Source of the DNA: Pseudomonadota bacterium
Lineage (GTDB): Bacteria > Pseudomonadota > Alphaproteobacteria > Acetobacterales > Acetobacteraceae
Assembly: GCA_021780035.1 (NCBI GenBank)
Contig: JAJXZO010000207.1
Location: 1 to 33,731 of the forward strand
DNA length: 33,731 nucleotides
Direction of reading: 5' to 3'
Shown in pieces: positions 6,879-15,463 of the stretch (its first letter is position 1; each line of letters starts with the position of its first letter). The position numbers and the translations under genes were made by a program. The notes under the pieces were generated by a model. That model saw only the letters and a program-made list of their open reading frames with translations. It searched no databases and was not told where the DNA came from.

Positions 6879-7885
6879 GCGCCGGGCTCGATCTGCAGCA
6901 CGATCTTGCCGATGGGCGGGCGTTCCTCGAGCGCCGCGTGCGCCTGCGCTGCCTGCGCGAGCGGCAGCACCTCGGCGATCACCGGCTTGAGGCGCCCCGC
7001 CTCCAGCAGCGGCCAGACGTGCTGGCGCAGCGCGGCGGCGATGGCGGCCTTTTCGGCGGCGCTGCGGGGCCGCAGCGTCGAGCCGGTGACGGTGAGGCGG
7101 CGCGCCATGATTGGCGCGAGTTCCACCTCGTGGGCGCTGGCGCCGCCGAGAAGCCCGATCAGCAGCAGCGTGCCGCCCCGCGCGAGGCAGCGCAGGTTGC
7201 GGGCGAAATAGGGGCCGCCCACCATGTCGAGCAGCAGATCGACGCCCTGCCCCTCGGTGAGGCGGGCGATCTCGGCGACGAAGTCCTGCTGGCGATAGAG
7301 GATCGCCGCTTTCGCCCCGAGCCGCAGGCAGGCTTCCGCCTTCTCCTCGCTGCCGACGGTGACGAACACCTCCGCGCCGAAGGCCGCCCCGAGCTGCACC
7401 GCGGTGGTGCCGATGCCGGAGCCGCCGCCATGCACGAGCAGCGACTGGCCGGATTGCAACCCGCCGATGTCGAACACGTTGGCCCAGACGGTGAAGTAGG
7501 TTTCCGGCAGCCCGGCCGCCTCCGCCGCCGCGAAGCCCCTGGGCCAGGGCAGCACCTGCCCCGCGGGCGCGGCGCAGTATTCGGCGTAGCCGCCGCCGTT
7601 GGCGAGCGCCACCACCCTGTCGCCCACGTTCCAGTTCCGCACGGCGGCGCCCAGCGCCGCGACTTCGCCTGCCACCTCGAGGCCGAGCACCGGGCTGGCG
7701 CCGGCCGGCGGAGGGTAGCGGCCGGCACGCTGCAACGCGTCCGGGCGGTTCACACCGGCCGCCGCCACGCGGATCAGCACGTCGTTTTCCCCGAACGCGG
7801 GCAGCGGACCGGTGGCGACGGCGAGCACTTCCGGCCCGCCGGGTCCGGACGCGGCGACGAAACGCATGGAGGAGGGCAGGGTCAT
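6875..7885 (-). CDS. NAD(P)H:quinone oxidoreductase, zinc-less MDR family
   Basis: This 336-residue protein is of the medium-chain dehydrogenase/reductase superfamily. The GroES-like N-terminal domain has GVNRPDALQRAGRYPPP and GLEVAGEVAALG, and lacks the zinc-ligand pattern of alcohol dehydrogenases. The nucleotide domain has the NADPH-binding HGGGSGIGTTAVQLG (about residues 145-159). LPETYFTVWANVFDIGGL and GGTLLLIGLLGG are hallmarks of the PIG3/QOR subfamily, which reduces quinones or reactive carbonyls with NADPH. Its place directly behind zwf, a major NADPH source, fits a redox-defence role, although that is inference. The upstream ATG at 7885 was kept; an internal ATG at 7867 is possible. 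Confidence 0.9.
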   Translation of the reverse strand: MTLPSSMRFVAASGPGGPEVLAVATGPLPAFGENDVLIRVAAAGVNRPDALQRAGRYPPPAGASPVLGLEVAGEVAALGAAVRNWNVGDRVVALANGGGYAEYCAAPAGQVLPWPRGFAAAEAAGLPETYFTVWANVFDIGGLQSGQSLLVHGGGSGIGTTAVQLGAAFGAEVFVTVGSEEKAEACLRLGAKAAILYRQQDFVAEIARLTEGQGVDLLLDMVGGPYFARNLRCLARGGTLLLIGLLGGASAHEVELAPIMARRLTVTGSTLRPRSAAEKAAIAAALRQHVWPLLEAGRLKPVIAEVLPLAQAAQAHAALEERPPIGKIVLQIEPGA

Positions 7886-7909
7886 CCGCGGGACTCCTGG
7901 TTGCGGGGC

Positions 7910-9376
7910 TTATTCCGGGGCTTCGTACCAGCTTCGGCAGTCGCGCTCGATGAGGGCGATAGCGGCCGACGGGCCCCAGGTGCCGCTGGTATAGGGCTTC
8001 GGTCGCTCGGGGCTCGCCGCCCAGGCGGCGAGGATCGGGTCGATCCAGCGCCAGGCGGCCTCCACCTCGTCGCCGCGCATGAACAGCGTCTGGTTGCCGG
8101 CGATGACGTCGATCAGCAGCCGTTCGTAGGCATCCGGATTGCGCACGCCGAAGGCGCGGGCAAAGCTCATGTCGAGCGGCACGTGGCGGAGATGCATGCC
8201 GCCGTGGCCGGGGTCCTTGATCATCAGCCAGAGCTTCACCCCCTCGTCTGGCTGCAGGCGGATCACCAGGCGGTTGGGTTCCACCAGCCCGGCATCCTCC
8301 TGGAATACCGAGAAGGGGATGGGGCGGAACTCGACCACGATCTCGGAGACACGGGTGGCGAGGCGCTTGCCGGTGCGGAGGTAGAACGGCACGCCGGCCC
8401 AGCGCCAGTTGGCGATCTCGGCTTTCAGGGCGACGAAGGTTTCGGTGCGGCTGGCATCGTTGCCGAGTTCTTCCAGATAGCCCGGCACCGGCCCGCCGGC
8501 GGCGGCGCCGGCCCGGTACTGGCCGCGCACGGTATGTTCGGCGGCGTTCGCGCCGCCGATGGGAATCAGCGCGTTCAGCACCTTGAGTTTCTCGTCGCGC
8601 ACGGCGTTGGCGGAAAGGGAGGCGGGCGGCTCCATCGCCACCAGGCAGAGAAGCTGCAGCATGTGGTTCTGCACCATGTCGCGCAGCGCTCCGGCGGTGT
8701 CGTAGTAGCCGGCGCGGCCCTCCACGCCCAGGGTCTCGGCCACGGTGATCTGCACGTGGTCGATGGCGCCGCTGCGCCACAGCGGCTCGAACAGCGCGTT
8801 GCCGAAGCGCAGCGCCATCAGGTTCTGCACCGTTTCCTTGCCGAGGTAGTGATCGATTCGGTAGACGCGCTCCTCGCGGAAGCAGGCGCCGACCGCGGCG
8901 TTCACCGCCTGCGCCGAGGCGAGGCTCTTGCCGATCGGCTTCTCCACCACCACCCGCGCGCTGCCTTCCGCGAGGCCGGCGGCGGCGAGACGCCGGCAGA
9001 TCGGCCCGAACAGTTCGGGCGCGGTGGCGAGGTAGAATACCCGCACCGCTTCCGGACGCTGAGCGAGCCAGGCGGCGAGATCGGGCCAGCCGGAGTCGCT
9101 GCCGGCGTCGAGGGCGAGGTAGTCGAGCCGGGCGAGGAAGCGCGCCAGCGTGGCCGCGTCCTTCGCCTCCTCCGCCACGGCGGCGCGGGCCTCCTCGCGG
9201 AAGGCGTCGGCGCCCAGCGCGCGGCGGGACACGCCGAGAATGCGGGCGCCCGGCGGCGCCTGCCCCGCCTCGTCGCGGTGATAGAGCGCGGGCAGCAGCT
9301 TGCGCCGCGCCAGGTCGCCGGTGGCGCCGAACACCACCAGATCGAAATCGTCCACAACGCCTGCCTGACCGCTCAT
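7910..9376 (-). CDS. zwf: Glucose-6-phosphate 1-dehydrogenase
   Basis: This 488-residue enzyme oxidises glucose-6-phosphate to 6-phosphogluconolactone and produces NAD(P)H, feeding the Entner-Doudoroff and pentose phosphate routes. The nucleotide-binding GATGDLARRKLLPALY is at about residues 18-33 and VVVEKPIGKSL follows. The active-site signature RIDHYLGKE (about residue 180) is intact, as are AGYYDTAGALRDMVQNHMLQ and the C-terminal YTSGTWGP. The length matches the family. The ATG at 9376 is preceded by AGGAAA with a 7-nt gap, but that ribosome-binding site is paired in a hairpin (9384-9409). The gene heads a three-gene unit with the quinone oxidoreductase (24 bp gap) and hydrolase. No pgl, edd or gnd is visible nearby. 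Confidence 0.96.
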   Translation of the reverse strand: MSGQAGVVDDFDLVVFGATGDLARRKLLPALYHRDEAGQAPPGARILGVSRRALGADAFREEARAAVAEEAKDAATLARFLARLDYLALDAGSDSGWPDLAAWLAQRPEAVRVFYLATAPELFGPICRRLAAAGLAEGSARVVVEKPIGKSLASAQAVNAAVGACFREERVYRIDHYLGKETVQNLMALRFGNALFEPLWRSGAIDHVQITVAETLGVEGRAGYYDTAGALRDMVQNHMLQLLCLVAMEPPASLSANAVRDEKLKVLNALIPIGGANAAEHTVRGQYRAGAAAGGPVPGYLEELGNDASRTETFVALKAEIANWRWAGVPFYLRTGKRLATRVSEIVVEFRPIPFSVFQEDAGLVEPNRLVIRLQPDEGVKLWLMIKDPGHGGMHLRHVPLDMSFARAFGVRNPDAYERLLIDVIAGNQTLFMRGDEVEAAWRWIDPILAAWAASPERPKPYTSGTWGPSAAIALIERDCRSWYEAPE

Positions 9377-9383
9377 GCGCGCT

Positions 9384-9409
9384 TTTCCTGCACCTGCCGT
9401 GCCAGGAAA
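9384..9409 (-). promoter_or_regulatory. Hairpin covering the zwf Shine-Dalgarno
   Basis: Read on the minus strand, TTTCCTG (9409-9403), one bulged base and CAC pair with GTG and CAGGAAA (9393-9384) across a 5-nt loop. The 3' arm contains AGGAAA, the only good Shine-Dalgarno for the zwf ATG seven bases further on. Ten base pairs with a single bulge would hide the ribosome-binding site in the mRNA. The pairing is directly visible; its use as a thermometer or as a protein- or RNA-controlled switch is inference. Confidence 0.45.
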
Positions 9410-9533
9410 GGTTGGGATGAGCGGGCGGAGCGCAAGGTTTCGCGCCGGCAAAACTCGGTTCATGCGGCGTCGGCGCGCAGGCGGGGCCGCATTCGGCGGC
9501 GCGGCGGCGGCACGGGACAGCGGCCGGCGGGCC

Positions 9534-9542
9534 TGATAGAGT
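9534..9542 (+). promoter_or_regulatory. Candidate extended -10 promoter for the M20-nanE pair
   Basis: TGATAGAGT has the extended -10 form TGnTANNNT about 30 bp before the ATG at 9572. It is followed by the imperfect dyad GTGACG-gaaa-CGTTAC (9541-9556), which could bind a regulator just downstream of the start of transcription. No convincing -35 is visible. The ribosome-binding site AAAGGGG follows the dyad. Confidence 0.3.
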
Positions 9543-9571
9543 GACGGAAACGTTACGAAAGGGGCCCGATC

Positions 9572-10741
9572 ATGGCCAGCATCGAAGCGGTTCGTCCGCT
9601 GTGCGCGGAACTCGCGGAGATCCGGCGCGATCTGCACGCCCACCCGGAGCTTGGCTTCGAGGAGCAGCGGACGGCGGCGCTGGTGGCGGCGAATCTGAAG
9701 TCCTGGGGCATCGAGGTGCACGAGGGCGTGGGTGGCACCGGCGTGGTCGGCGTGCTGAAGCACGGCAACGGCGCGGGCGCGGTGGGGTTGCGCTGCGACA
9801 TGGACGCCCTCGCCATGCAGGAGGCCTCCGGCGTGGCGCACGCGAGCACGAGTCCGGGGCGGATGCACGGCTGCGGCCACGACGGCCACACCGCCATGCT
9901 GCTCGGCACGGCGCGCTATCTTTCCCTGCACCACAGCTTCAACGGCACGGTGAACTTCATCTTCCAGCCGGCCGAGGAGGGCCGCTGCGGCGCCGAGGCG
10001 ATGCTGCGCGACGGGCTGTTCACCCGCTTCCCCTGCGACAGCGTGTGGGGGATGCACAACCGCCCCGGCCTGCCGGTGGGGCATTTCGCCATCCGTCCCG
10101 GCCCGGCGATGGCCGGTGCCGCCTTCTTCGACATCCGCATTACCGGCAAGGGCAGCCACGGCGCGCGCCCGGAGGCCAGCGTCGATCCCGTGCTGGTGGC
10201 GGCGCAACTGACCTGCGCGCTGCAATCGGTGGTTTCGCGCAATGTGCCGCCGGCGGAGACGGCGGTGCTGAGCGTGACGCGCATCGCCGCAGGCGATGCC
10301 TACAACGTGATTCCGCAGGCGGCGACGCTGTGGGGCACCGCGCGCAGCCCGAGCATGGCGACGATGACGATGATGGAGGAGTCGATGAAGCGGCTCGCCG
10401 CCGGGGTGGCAGCGGGCTTCGGCGCCACCGCGGAAGTGGACTTCCGCTTCCTGTTCCGCCCGCTGGTGAATGTTCCCGCGCTGGCCGACGCCATGGCCGA
10501 TGCCGCGGCGGCGGTGGCCGGCCCGCAGGCGGTGGACCGCATGGGGCCGCTGAACAACGCCTCCGAGGACTTCTCCGCCATGCTGGAGGTGGTACCGGGG
10601 GCGATGATCAACATCGGCAACGGCGCGAGCGCGGAGTTGCACAACCCCGCCTTCGACTTCAACGACGAGGCGATTCCCTACGGGGTGGCGTTCTGGGCGA
10701 CCCTGGTGGAGCGGCAACTGCCGCAGAGCGTGATGGAATGA
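9572..10741 (+). CDS. M20 family amidohydrolase (hippurate/N-acyl-amino-acid hydrolase type)
   Basis: This 389-residue metal-dependent amidase is of the M20D group, which removes acyl groups from N-acylated amino acids or related amides. It opens with IRRDLHAHPELGFEE and has the metal-site motifs CDMDAL (about residues 75-80), MHGCGHDGH with Cys101 and His103, and FQPAEEG with the catalytic and metal-binding glutamates (about 135-136). A histidine lies in GKGSHGARP and the terminal metal-ligand histidine in LHNPAFDFND. No signal peptide is present, so it is cytoplasmic. Its stop overlaps the nanE start by 4 bp, implying translational coupling. That partner suggests an N-acyl amino-sugar substrate might be worth testing, whereas sequence alone suggests an amino-acid conjugate. 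Confidence 0.92.
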   Translation: MASIEAVRPLCAELAEIRRDLHAHPELGFEEQRTAALVAANLKSWGIEVHEGVGGTGVVGVLKHGNGAGAVGLRCDMDALAMQEASGVAHASTSPGRMHGCGHDGHTAMLLGTARYLSLHHSFNGTVNFIFQPAEEGRCGAEAMLRDGLFTRFPCDSVWGMHNRPGLPVGHFAIRPGPAMAGAAFFDIRITGKGSHGARPEASVDPVLVAAQLTCALQSVVSRNVPPAETAVLSVTRIAAGDAYNVIPQAATLWGTARSPSMATMTMMEESMKRLAAGVAAGFGATAEVDFRFLFRPLVNVPALADAMADAAAAVAGPQAVDRMGPLNNASEDFSAMLEVVPGAMINIGNGASAELHNPAFDFNDEAIPYGVAFWATLVERQLPQSVME

Positions 10742-11400
10742 GGGTTCCGCGCGGCGCGCTGGTGGTTTCCGCGCAGGCGCGCGGCGACAACCCGCTTCGC
10801 GGCCCCGGATTCATGGTGGCGATGGCGCGCGCCGCCGAGGCGGGCGGGGCCGGGGCCATCCGCGCCGAGGGAGTGGCCGACATCGCCGCCATCCGCGAGG
10901 CCGTGAAGCTGCCGCTCGTCGGCCTGATCAAGCGCGACGACGAGGGATTCCCCGTCTACATCACGCCGGACTTCGCCGCCGCGGCTGCCGTTGCGGCGGC
11001 GGGAGCGGAGGTGATCGCCATCGACGCCACGGCGCGGGCGCGCAAGGGCGGCGAGGTGGGGCCGATGATCGCCCGTATCCACGCCGAACTCGGCCGCGAG
11101 GTGCTGGCCGACGTGGCCACGTTGGAGGAGGGGATCGCCGCCGAGGCGGCGGGCGCCGACGCCGTGGCGACCACGCTCGCGGGATACACCGGCGGGAAGG
11201 TACCGGAAGAGCCGGACTTCGCGCTGCTCGCAGCGCTGGCGGAGCGCTGCCGCGTGCCGGTGGTGGCGGAAGGGCGGTTCTGGTGGCCGGAGGAGGTGGC
11301 GCGCGCTTTTGCCCTTGGCGCGCACGCCGTCTGCGTCGGCACCGCCATCACCGATCCGCGCGCCATCACCCGGCGCTTCGTCGCGGCGCTGCCGCGGTGA
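10738..11400 (+). CDS. nanE: N-acetylmannosamine-6-phosphate 2-epimerase (NanE family)
   Basis: This 220-residue TIM barrel is expected to convert ManNAc-6-P to GlcNAc-6-P in sialic acid and ManNAc catabolism. Family stretches are GAIRAEG (about 39-45), VGLIKRDDEGFPVYITP with the catalytic lysine near residue 65, EVIAIDAT, VLADVATLEEG, AVATTLAGYT and VVAEGRFWWPEE. The ATG overlaps the M20 stop (ATGA). Normal partners (nanA, nanK, nagA, nagB) are not in the window, so the metabolic setting is unusual. The next gene is convergent, so this is a two-gene unit. The family assignment is strong. The exact substrate in this organism is less certain because NanE without a sialate pathway is odd. Confidence 0.88.
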   Translation: MRVPRGALVVSAQARGDNPLRGPGFMVAMARAAEAGGAGAIRAEGVADIAAIREAVKLPLVGLIKRDDEGFPVYITPDFAAAAAVAAAGAEVIAIDATARARKGGEVGPMIARIHAELGREVLADVATLEEGIAAEAAGADAVATTLAGYTGGKVPEEPDFALLAALAERCRVPVVAEGRFWWPEEVARAFALGAHAVCVGTAITDPRAITRRFVAALPR

Positions 11401-11431
11401 GCGGGCCCGGCCGGGGCGCGGCGCCGCGTTT

Positions 11432-12535
11432 CTAGGCTGCCGCCTCGCGCTCCAGCAGCACGCAGTGCTCCGGCGCCACCGAGAGCCACGCCGCGCTGCC
11501 CTCGGGCAGCGGGGCCAGGGCAGCGGCGCGCACCACCAGTTCGCGCCCGCCCCAGGCCACGTGCACCTGGGTGAAGTCGCCCTGGAATACCGAGCGGCGC
11601 ACCACCACCGGCCAGGCGTTCGGCCCTTCGGGCTTGGTGGCCGAGAGGTGCAGGTGCACGGTGCGCACGGAGACCGTCGGTTCCGGCCCGGGCGCGCGCC
11701 CGTGGGCGAGGGCCTGGACCAGGTGGCCCTCGTCGGTTTCAAGAACGAAATGAGCGCCGGCGGCTAGGTCGGGGCGCGCGCGGCCGCGGATGAGATTGGC
11801 GGAGCCGACGAAATCGGCGACGAAGGCGTTGCGCGGCAGGTTGTAGATTTCCGTGGGGGAGCCGATCTGCTCGATGCAGCCGGCGCGCATCACCACGATG
11901 CGGTCGGACATCGCCAGCGCCTCCTCGAGGTCGTGGGTGACATAGACGGAGGTGATGCCGAGCCGGTGCTGCAGGTCGCGCAGCTCCACCCGCATGTCAG
12001 CGCGCAGCTTGGCGTCGAGATTGGAGAGCGGCTCGTCGAACAGCAGCACCGAGGGGGAGAAGGCGCAGGCACGGGCAAGCGCCACCCGCTGCTGCTGCCC
12101 GCCCGAGAGCGCCGAGGCGCGGCGGGAAGCGAAGGCAGACATCTGCACCTGCCCGAGCGCCTGCGCCACCTTCTCCTCGATTTCGCTGCGGCTTTTGCGG
12201 CGCACGCGCAGGCCATAGGCGACGTTGTCGAACACCGTCATGTGCGGCCAGATGGCGTAGGACTGGAACACCATCGACAGGCCGCGCCGCTCCGCCGGCA
12301 CGTGGATTTTTCGCTCCGAGTCGTAGACGGTCTGCCCGCCGATGCGGATGACGCCGGCGGAGGGCTTCTCCAGCCCGGCGATGGCGCGCAGCGTGGTGGT
12401 CTTGCCGCAGCCCGAGGGGCCGAGCAGGGTAAGCTGTTCGCCGGTGTTCACCACGAAGCTGACGTTCTCCACCGCGAGGACGGAGCCGTAGCGGATGTCG
12501 AGGTTTTCGACGGCGATCTGCGGCGCGGCATCCAT
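11432..12535 (-). CDS. ABC transporter ATP-binding protein (Fe3+/polyamine/2-aminoethylphosphonate type)
   Basis: This 367-residue ATPase has Walker A GPSGCGKTT (about residues 39-47), a Q-loop in VFQSYAIWPHMTVFDNV, signature LSGGQQQR, Walker B VLLFDEPLSNLDAKLR and switch VTHDLEEA. The YAIWPHMTV segment and the C-terminal TOBE-like regulatory domain (about residues 240-367) place it in the FbpC/PotA/PhnT group. It is separated by one base from the upstream permease gene, and GGGAGA lies six bases before its ATG. It works with the fused permease and the Tat-type binding protein upstream. The substrate cannot be read from the ATPase. Confidence 0.9.
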   Translation of the reverse strand: MDAAPQIAVENLDIRYGSVLAVENVSFVVNTGEQLTLLGPSGCGKTTTLRAIAGLEKPSAGVIRIGGQTVYDSERKIHVPAERRGLSMVFQSYAIWPHMTVFDNVAYGLRVRRKSRSEIEEKVAQALGQVQMSAFASRRASALSGGQQQRVALARACAFSPSVLLFDEPLSNLDAKLRADMRVELRDLQHRLGITSVYVTHDLEEALAMSDRIVVMRAGCIEQIGSPTEIYNLPRNAFVADFVGSANLIRGRARPDLAAGAHFVLETDEGHLVQALAHGRAPGPEPTVSVRTVHLHLSATKPEGPNAWPVVVRRSVFQGDFTQVHVAWGGRELVVRAAALAPLPEGSAAWLSVAPEHCVLLEREAAA

Positions 12536-12536
12536 G

Positions 12537-14234
12537 CTAGTCTCCCGAGACCGCGATGGCGCGGCGCGTGACGGCCATGAAGAAGGCGAGCGCGAGTGCC
12601 ACCACCACCGTCTGGATCAGCGCCATCGCCGCGGTGAGTTCGGAACTGGTGGCGGCCCAGGATTCGACGATCGCCGGCGTGAGCACCTTGGAGTGCGGCC
12701 CCATCAGCAGGATGGAGGCGCCGAGTTCGCGCACGCTGGCGATGAACAGCAGGATCCAGGCCGCCATCAGGCCGGGACGCAGCAGCGGCATGGTGATGGT
12801 GCGCATGCGATAGCCCCAGGGGGCGCCGCACATCTCCGCGCATTCCTCGAGGCTGCGGTCGATCTGCAGCAGCACGCCGGAGATGGTGCGCACGCCGAGG
12901 GGGAGGAACACGGTGAGGTAGGCGATCAGCAGGATCCAGATAGTGCCGTAGATGGGCAGCGGAAAGACGAGCCACGCCCACATCATGCCGAAGGCGAACA
13001 CGAGCCGGGGCACCGCCTGCGGGAACATCACCAGATATTCCAGCACCGGCGCGCCGGGCAGGCGCGAACGATAGATGATCCAGGAGAGCAGTCCCATCAG
13101 CACGATGCCGATGCTCGCGGTGGCGACCCCGAGGATGAGCGAGTTGCCGAGCGCCTGCTGCACGGCGTTCATCGTCATCGCGGTACGGAAGTTCGAAAGC
13201 GTCCAGTTGCTGGAGGCGGGGAAGGCGACGGCGAGCTTCTGCAGCGCGGCGAAGGCGAGGGTGGCGACCGGCAGCGCCACCGAAACCAGCACATAGGTCA
13301 CGCAGAGCGCGAACAGCATCCAGCGGAGCGCGCCGACATCCATCACGCGCGGGCGGAAGGCTTTGCCGCTGATGGTGACGTAGCTGCGCGAGGTGATGAT
13401 GCGCCGGTAGAGGAACAGCATGACGAACATCACCGCGAACAGGGAGACGCCCATGGCGGCGGCGAGCGGGATCTGCGGCGGATACTGCGAGATGAGCTGA
13501 TAGATGGCGGTGGTGATGACGTAGTAGCGCACCGGCAGGCCGAGAACGAGCGCGGCGGAGAACGAGCCCAGCATCTCGGCAAAGACGAACACGGCGGCTC
13601 CCAGCACGCCGGGCGCGACGAGGGGCAGGGTGATGGTGAGCATGGTGCGCAACCGCCCGCCGCCCATCACCTGCGAGGCCTCTTCCAGCGCCGGGTCCAT
13701 CGATTTCATTACGGCACCGATCATGACGAAGGCGACCGAGCCCTCGAACAGCGCCATCACCCAGGCGATGCCGGCCGGGGAGAGCATGTCGATCACCGGA
13801 CCGTGCGCGCCGAGGGCGCGGGCGATCTGGTTGATGAAGCCCGATTCCGGCGTTCCGAGAAGGCTCCAGGCGAGGGCGCCGAGCAGCGGCGTAACGTAGT
13901 AGGGTACTGCCATCAGCTGTTCGAAGCCGCGGCGCCAGGGGACGTTGGTGCGCGTCAGCATCCACGCCGAGGCGAAGCCGAACACCAGCGCCATCGCGGT
14001 GGCGGCGAGCGACACCGTGATGGTGTTGGTCATGATGCGCGTGTAGCTGGCCAGTGCGGCGTAGTTGTCGAAGCCGTAGGCGGTGGGCGGCCGGACGTCA
14101 GGGTCGCCCACGTCGAACGACGCCTGCAGCAGGTAGAAGATGGGGTAGAGAACGAGCACGCCGGTCACCGCCGCCGCCGCCACGCCGGCGACGACCTTGC
14201 CGGACAGGCCGGCGCGCGGCGATGACCCGGTCAT
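12537..14234 (-). CDS. ABC transporter permease with two fused membrane domains (FbpB/PhnV-like)
   Basis: This 565-residue permease contains two complete type I importer domains in one chain, with about twelve membrane helices. The EAA loops are visible in each half: LEEASQVMGGGRLRTMLTITLP (about residues 190-210) and LEECAEMCGAPWGYRMRTITMP (about 455-476). The fused layout is typical of FbpB-like iron, sulfate-like and phosphonate-type importers, where one polypeptide forms the whole channel. It starts at an ATG 13 bp after the binding-protein stop, with GAGG about 11 nt upstream. It belongs to a three-gene operon with the genes on either side. Confidence 0.92.
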   Translation of the reverse strand: MTGSSPRAGLSGKVVAGVAAAAVTGVLVLYPIFYLLQASFDVGDPDVRPPTAYGFDNYAALASYTRIMTNTITVSLAATAMALVFGFASAWMLTRTNVPWRRGFEQLMAVPYYVTPLLGALAWSLLGTPESGFINQIARALGAHGPVIDMLSPAGIAWVMALFEGSVAFVMIGAVMKSMDPALEEASQVMGGGRLRTMLTITLPLVAPGVLGAAVFVFAEMLGSFSAALVLGLPVRYYVITTAIYQLISQYPPQIPLAAAMGVSLFAVMFVMLFLYRRIITSRSYVTISGKAFRPRVMDVGALRWMLFALCVTYVLVSVALPVATLAFAALQKLAVAFPASSNWTLSNFRTAMTMNAVQQALGNSLILGVATASIGIVLMGLLSWIIYRSRLPGAPVLEYLVMFPQAVPRLVFAFGMMWAWLVFPLPIYGTIWILLIAYLTVFLPLGVRTISGVLLQIDRSLEECAEMCGAPWGYRMRTITMPLLRPGLMAAWILLFIASVRELGASILLMGPHSKVLTPAIVESWAATSSELTAAMALIQTVVVALALAFFMAVTRRAIAVSGD

Positions 14235-14247
14235 GCTTCGGACGTCC

Positions 14248-15363
14248 TCAGAGGCCGATGATCTGGTTCCACTGCTTGAGGAACGTGGGATGGCTCGCCA
14301 GGTAGTCGGGAATCTCCTTGCCCGTGGGCGTGAGGATCTTGAAGTCCTTCAGCCTCAGCCCCGTGACCATCGGCGGCGCGTCGGAGCGGAGCGATCCGTA
14401 GATGAGGTTCTTGTTGTCCTGGTAGAATTTCTGGCCGCGCAACGACATCGCCCAGTCGACGAACAGCTTGGCGCATTCCGGATGCGGCGCGCGCTCGACC
14501 GCGCCGACGATCAGCGGCGTGCCGGTGAGGCCGTCGGGCGGCGCCACCCAGACGATGTCGGGCGCCTTGTCCTTGTAGAGAACGTAGGCGCCGTATTCGG
14601 CGCAGGCGCACACCTTGTCGTCGCCTTTGGCGAGGCGGTCGAACAGCTGCACGCGGGAATCGAAGGCGTGCGGCCGTTGCCTGGCGAACTCCGTCCAGAA
14701 GGAATCGCCGTAGAGCTTGCGGAGTTCGTACCACTCGACGAACTGGGTGCCGGAGGAGGCGATCTTGCAGCTCAGCGCGCCGCGCCAGAGCGGGTTCAGC
14801 AGATCCTTCCAGACCTTCGGGGCGTCCTTCTCGGCGACGCGCTTCTTGTTGTAGCCGATGCCTGCGAAGGTGATGCCGGTCCAGAAGAAGAAGCCGGCCG
14901 GATCGCTGAGGTATTCCGGCTTGTAGGCGTCGGTCTGCGTCGAGATGTAGTGCATGTAGCCGCCGCGCTTCTGGAAATCGAGCGCCGGCTGGATATCGGA
15001 AAGCTGCATGACATCGACGTCGTAACGGCCCGCCGAGCGCTCGGCCAGAATCTTGGCGTAGAGCGCGCCGGTCTGCATGCGCACATAGGAGGTCTTGATC
15101 TTCGGGAAGTCCTTGTGGAAGGCCTCGGCGATGGCGGCGGTGCCGGCCTCGTTCTCGTGGCAGTAGAACACGAACGAGCCTTCCTGCTCCGCCTTGGCGA
15201 CGTCGGCGAAGGTGGTGAAGTCGAGCACCTGGGTGGCCTTCTGCCCGGCGGCGAAGGCCTGCCCGCCGAGGGCACCGACCGGGATCGCCGCGGCCAGAGC
15301 CGCGCCGCCCTTCAGCACCGCCCGCCGGCCGGGTGCCCGGTTATCGTTACCTGTGGCTGTCAT
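14248..15363 (-). CDS. Tat-exported ABC transporter periplasmic binding protein (SBP family 1/6 type)
   Basis: This 371-residue receptor begins with MTATGNDNRAPGRRAVLK followed by a weakly hydrophobic Ala/Gly segment ending in AFA. The GRRAVLK box and low hydrophobicity indicate Tat export, so the protein probably folds in the cytoplasm. The start ATG is at 15363, with GGAGG ten bases upstream. After it come FVFYCHENEAGTAAIAEAFHKDFP, GALYAKILAERSAGRYDVDVMQ, GIGYNKKRV and PLIVGAVERAPHPECAKLFVDWAMS. These resemble Fe3+, thiamine and 2-aminoethylphosphonate receptors. The neighbouring fused permease fits this class. The iron-binding paired tyrosines are not clearly present, so an organic substrate is as likely as ferric iron. 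Confidence 0.88.
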   Translation of the reverse strand: MTATGNDNRAPGRRAVLKGGAALAAAIPVGALGGQAFAAGQKATQVLDFTTFADVAKAEQEGSFVFYCHENEAGTAAIAEAFHKDFPKIKTSYVRMQTGALYAKILAERSAGRYDVDVMQLSDIQPALDFQKRGGYMHYISTQTDAYKPEYLSDPAGFFFWTGITFAGIGYNKKRVAEKDAPKVWKDLLNPLWRGALSCKIASSGTQFVEWYELRKLYGDSFWTEFARQRPHAFDSRVQLFDRLAKGDDKVCACAEYGAYVLYKDKAPDIVWVAPPDGLTGTPLIVGAVERAPHPECAKLFVDWAMSLRGQKFYQDNKNLIYGSLRSDAPPMVTGLRLKDFKILTPTGKEIPDYLASHPTFLKQWNQIIGL

Positions 15364-15463
15364 GACCGAGTTGCCTCCCACAAATTGCATGGAACATCCG
15401 AAGGCGAAAAGACTCTTTCCGAAGCCGCCGCTGCCGGCGGTCGCGGGCAGGTGGCCTATAAAG

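Noticed and set aside
11401-11431. Self-complementary CGCGGCGCCGCG between nanE and the convergent ATPase gene as a bidirectional terminator
   Set aside because: It is a 12-bp palindrome with no loop and only a short TTT. In such GC-rich DNA this is too weak to call.
12495-14225. Long plus-strand open frame (576 codons) opposite the fused permease
   Set aside because: It lies antisense to a convincing transporter gene and is a run of His/Gly/Arg/Glu with no domain. Such shadows are expected at this GC content.
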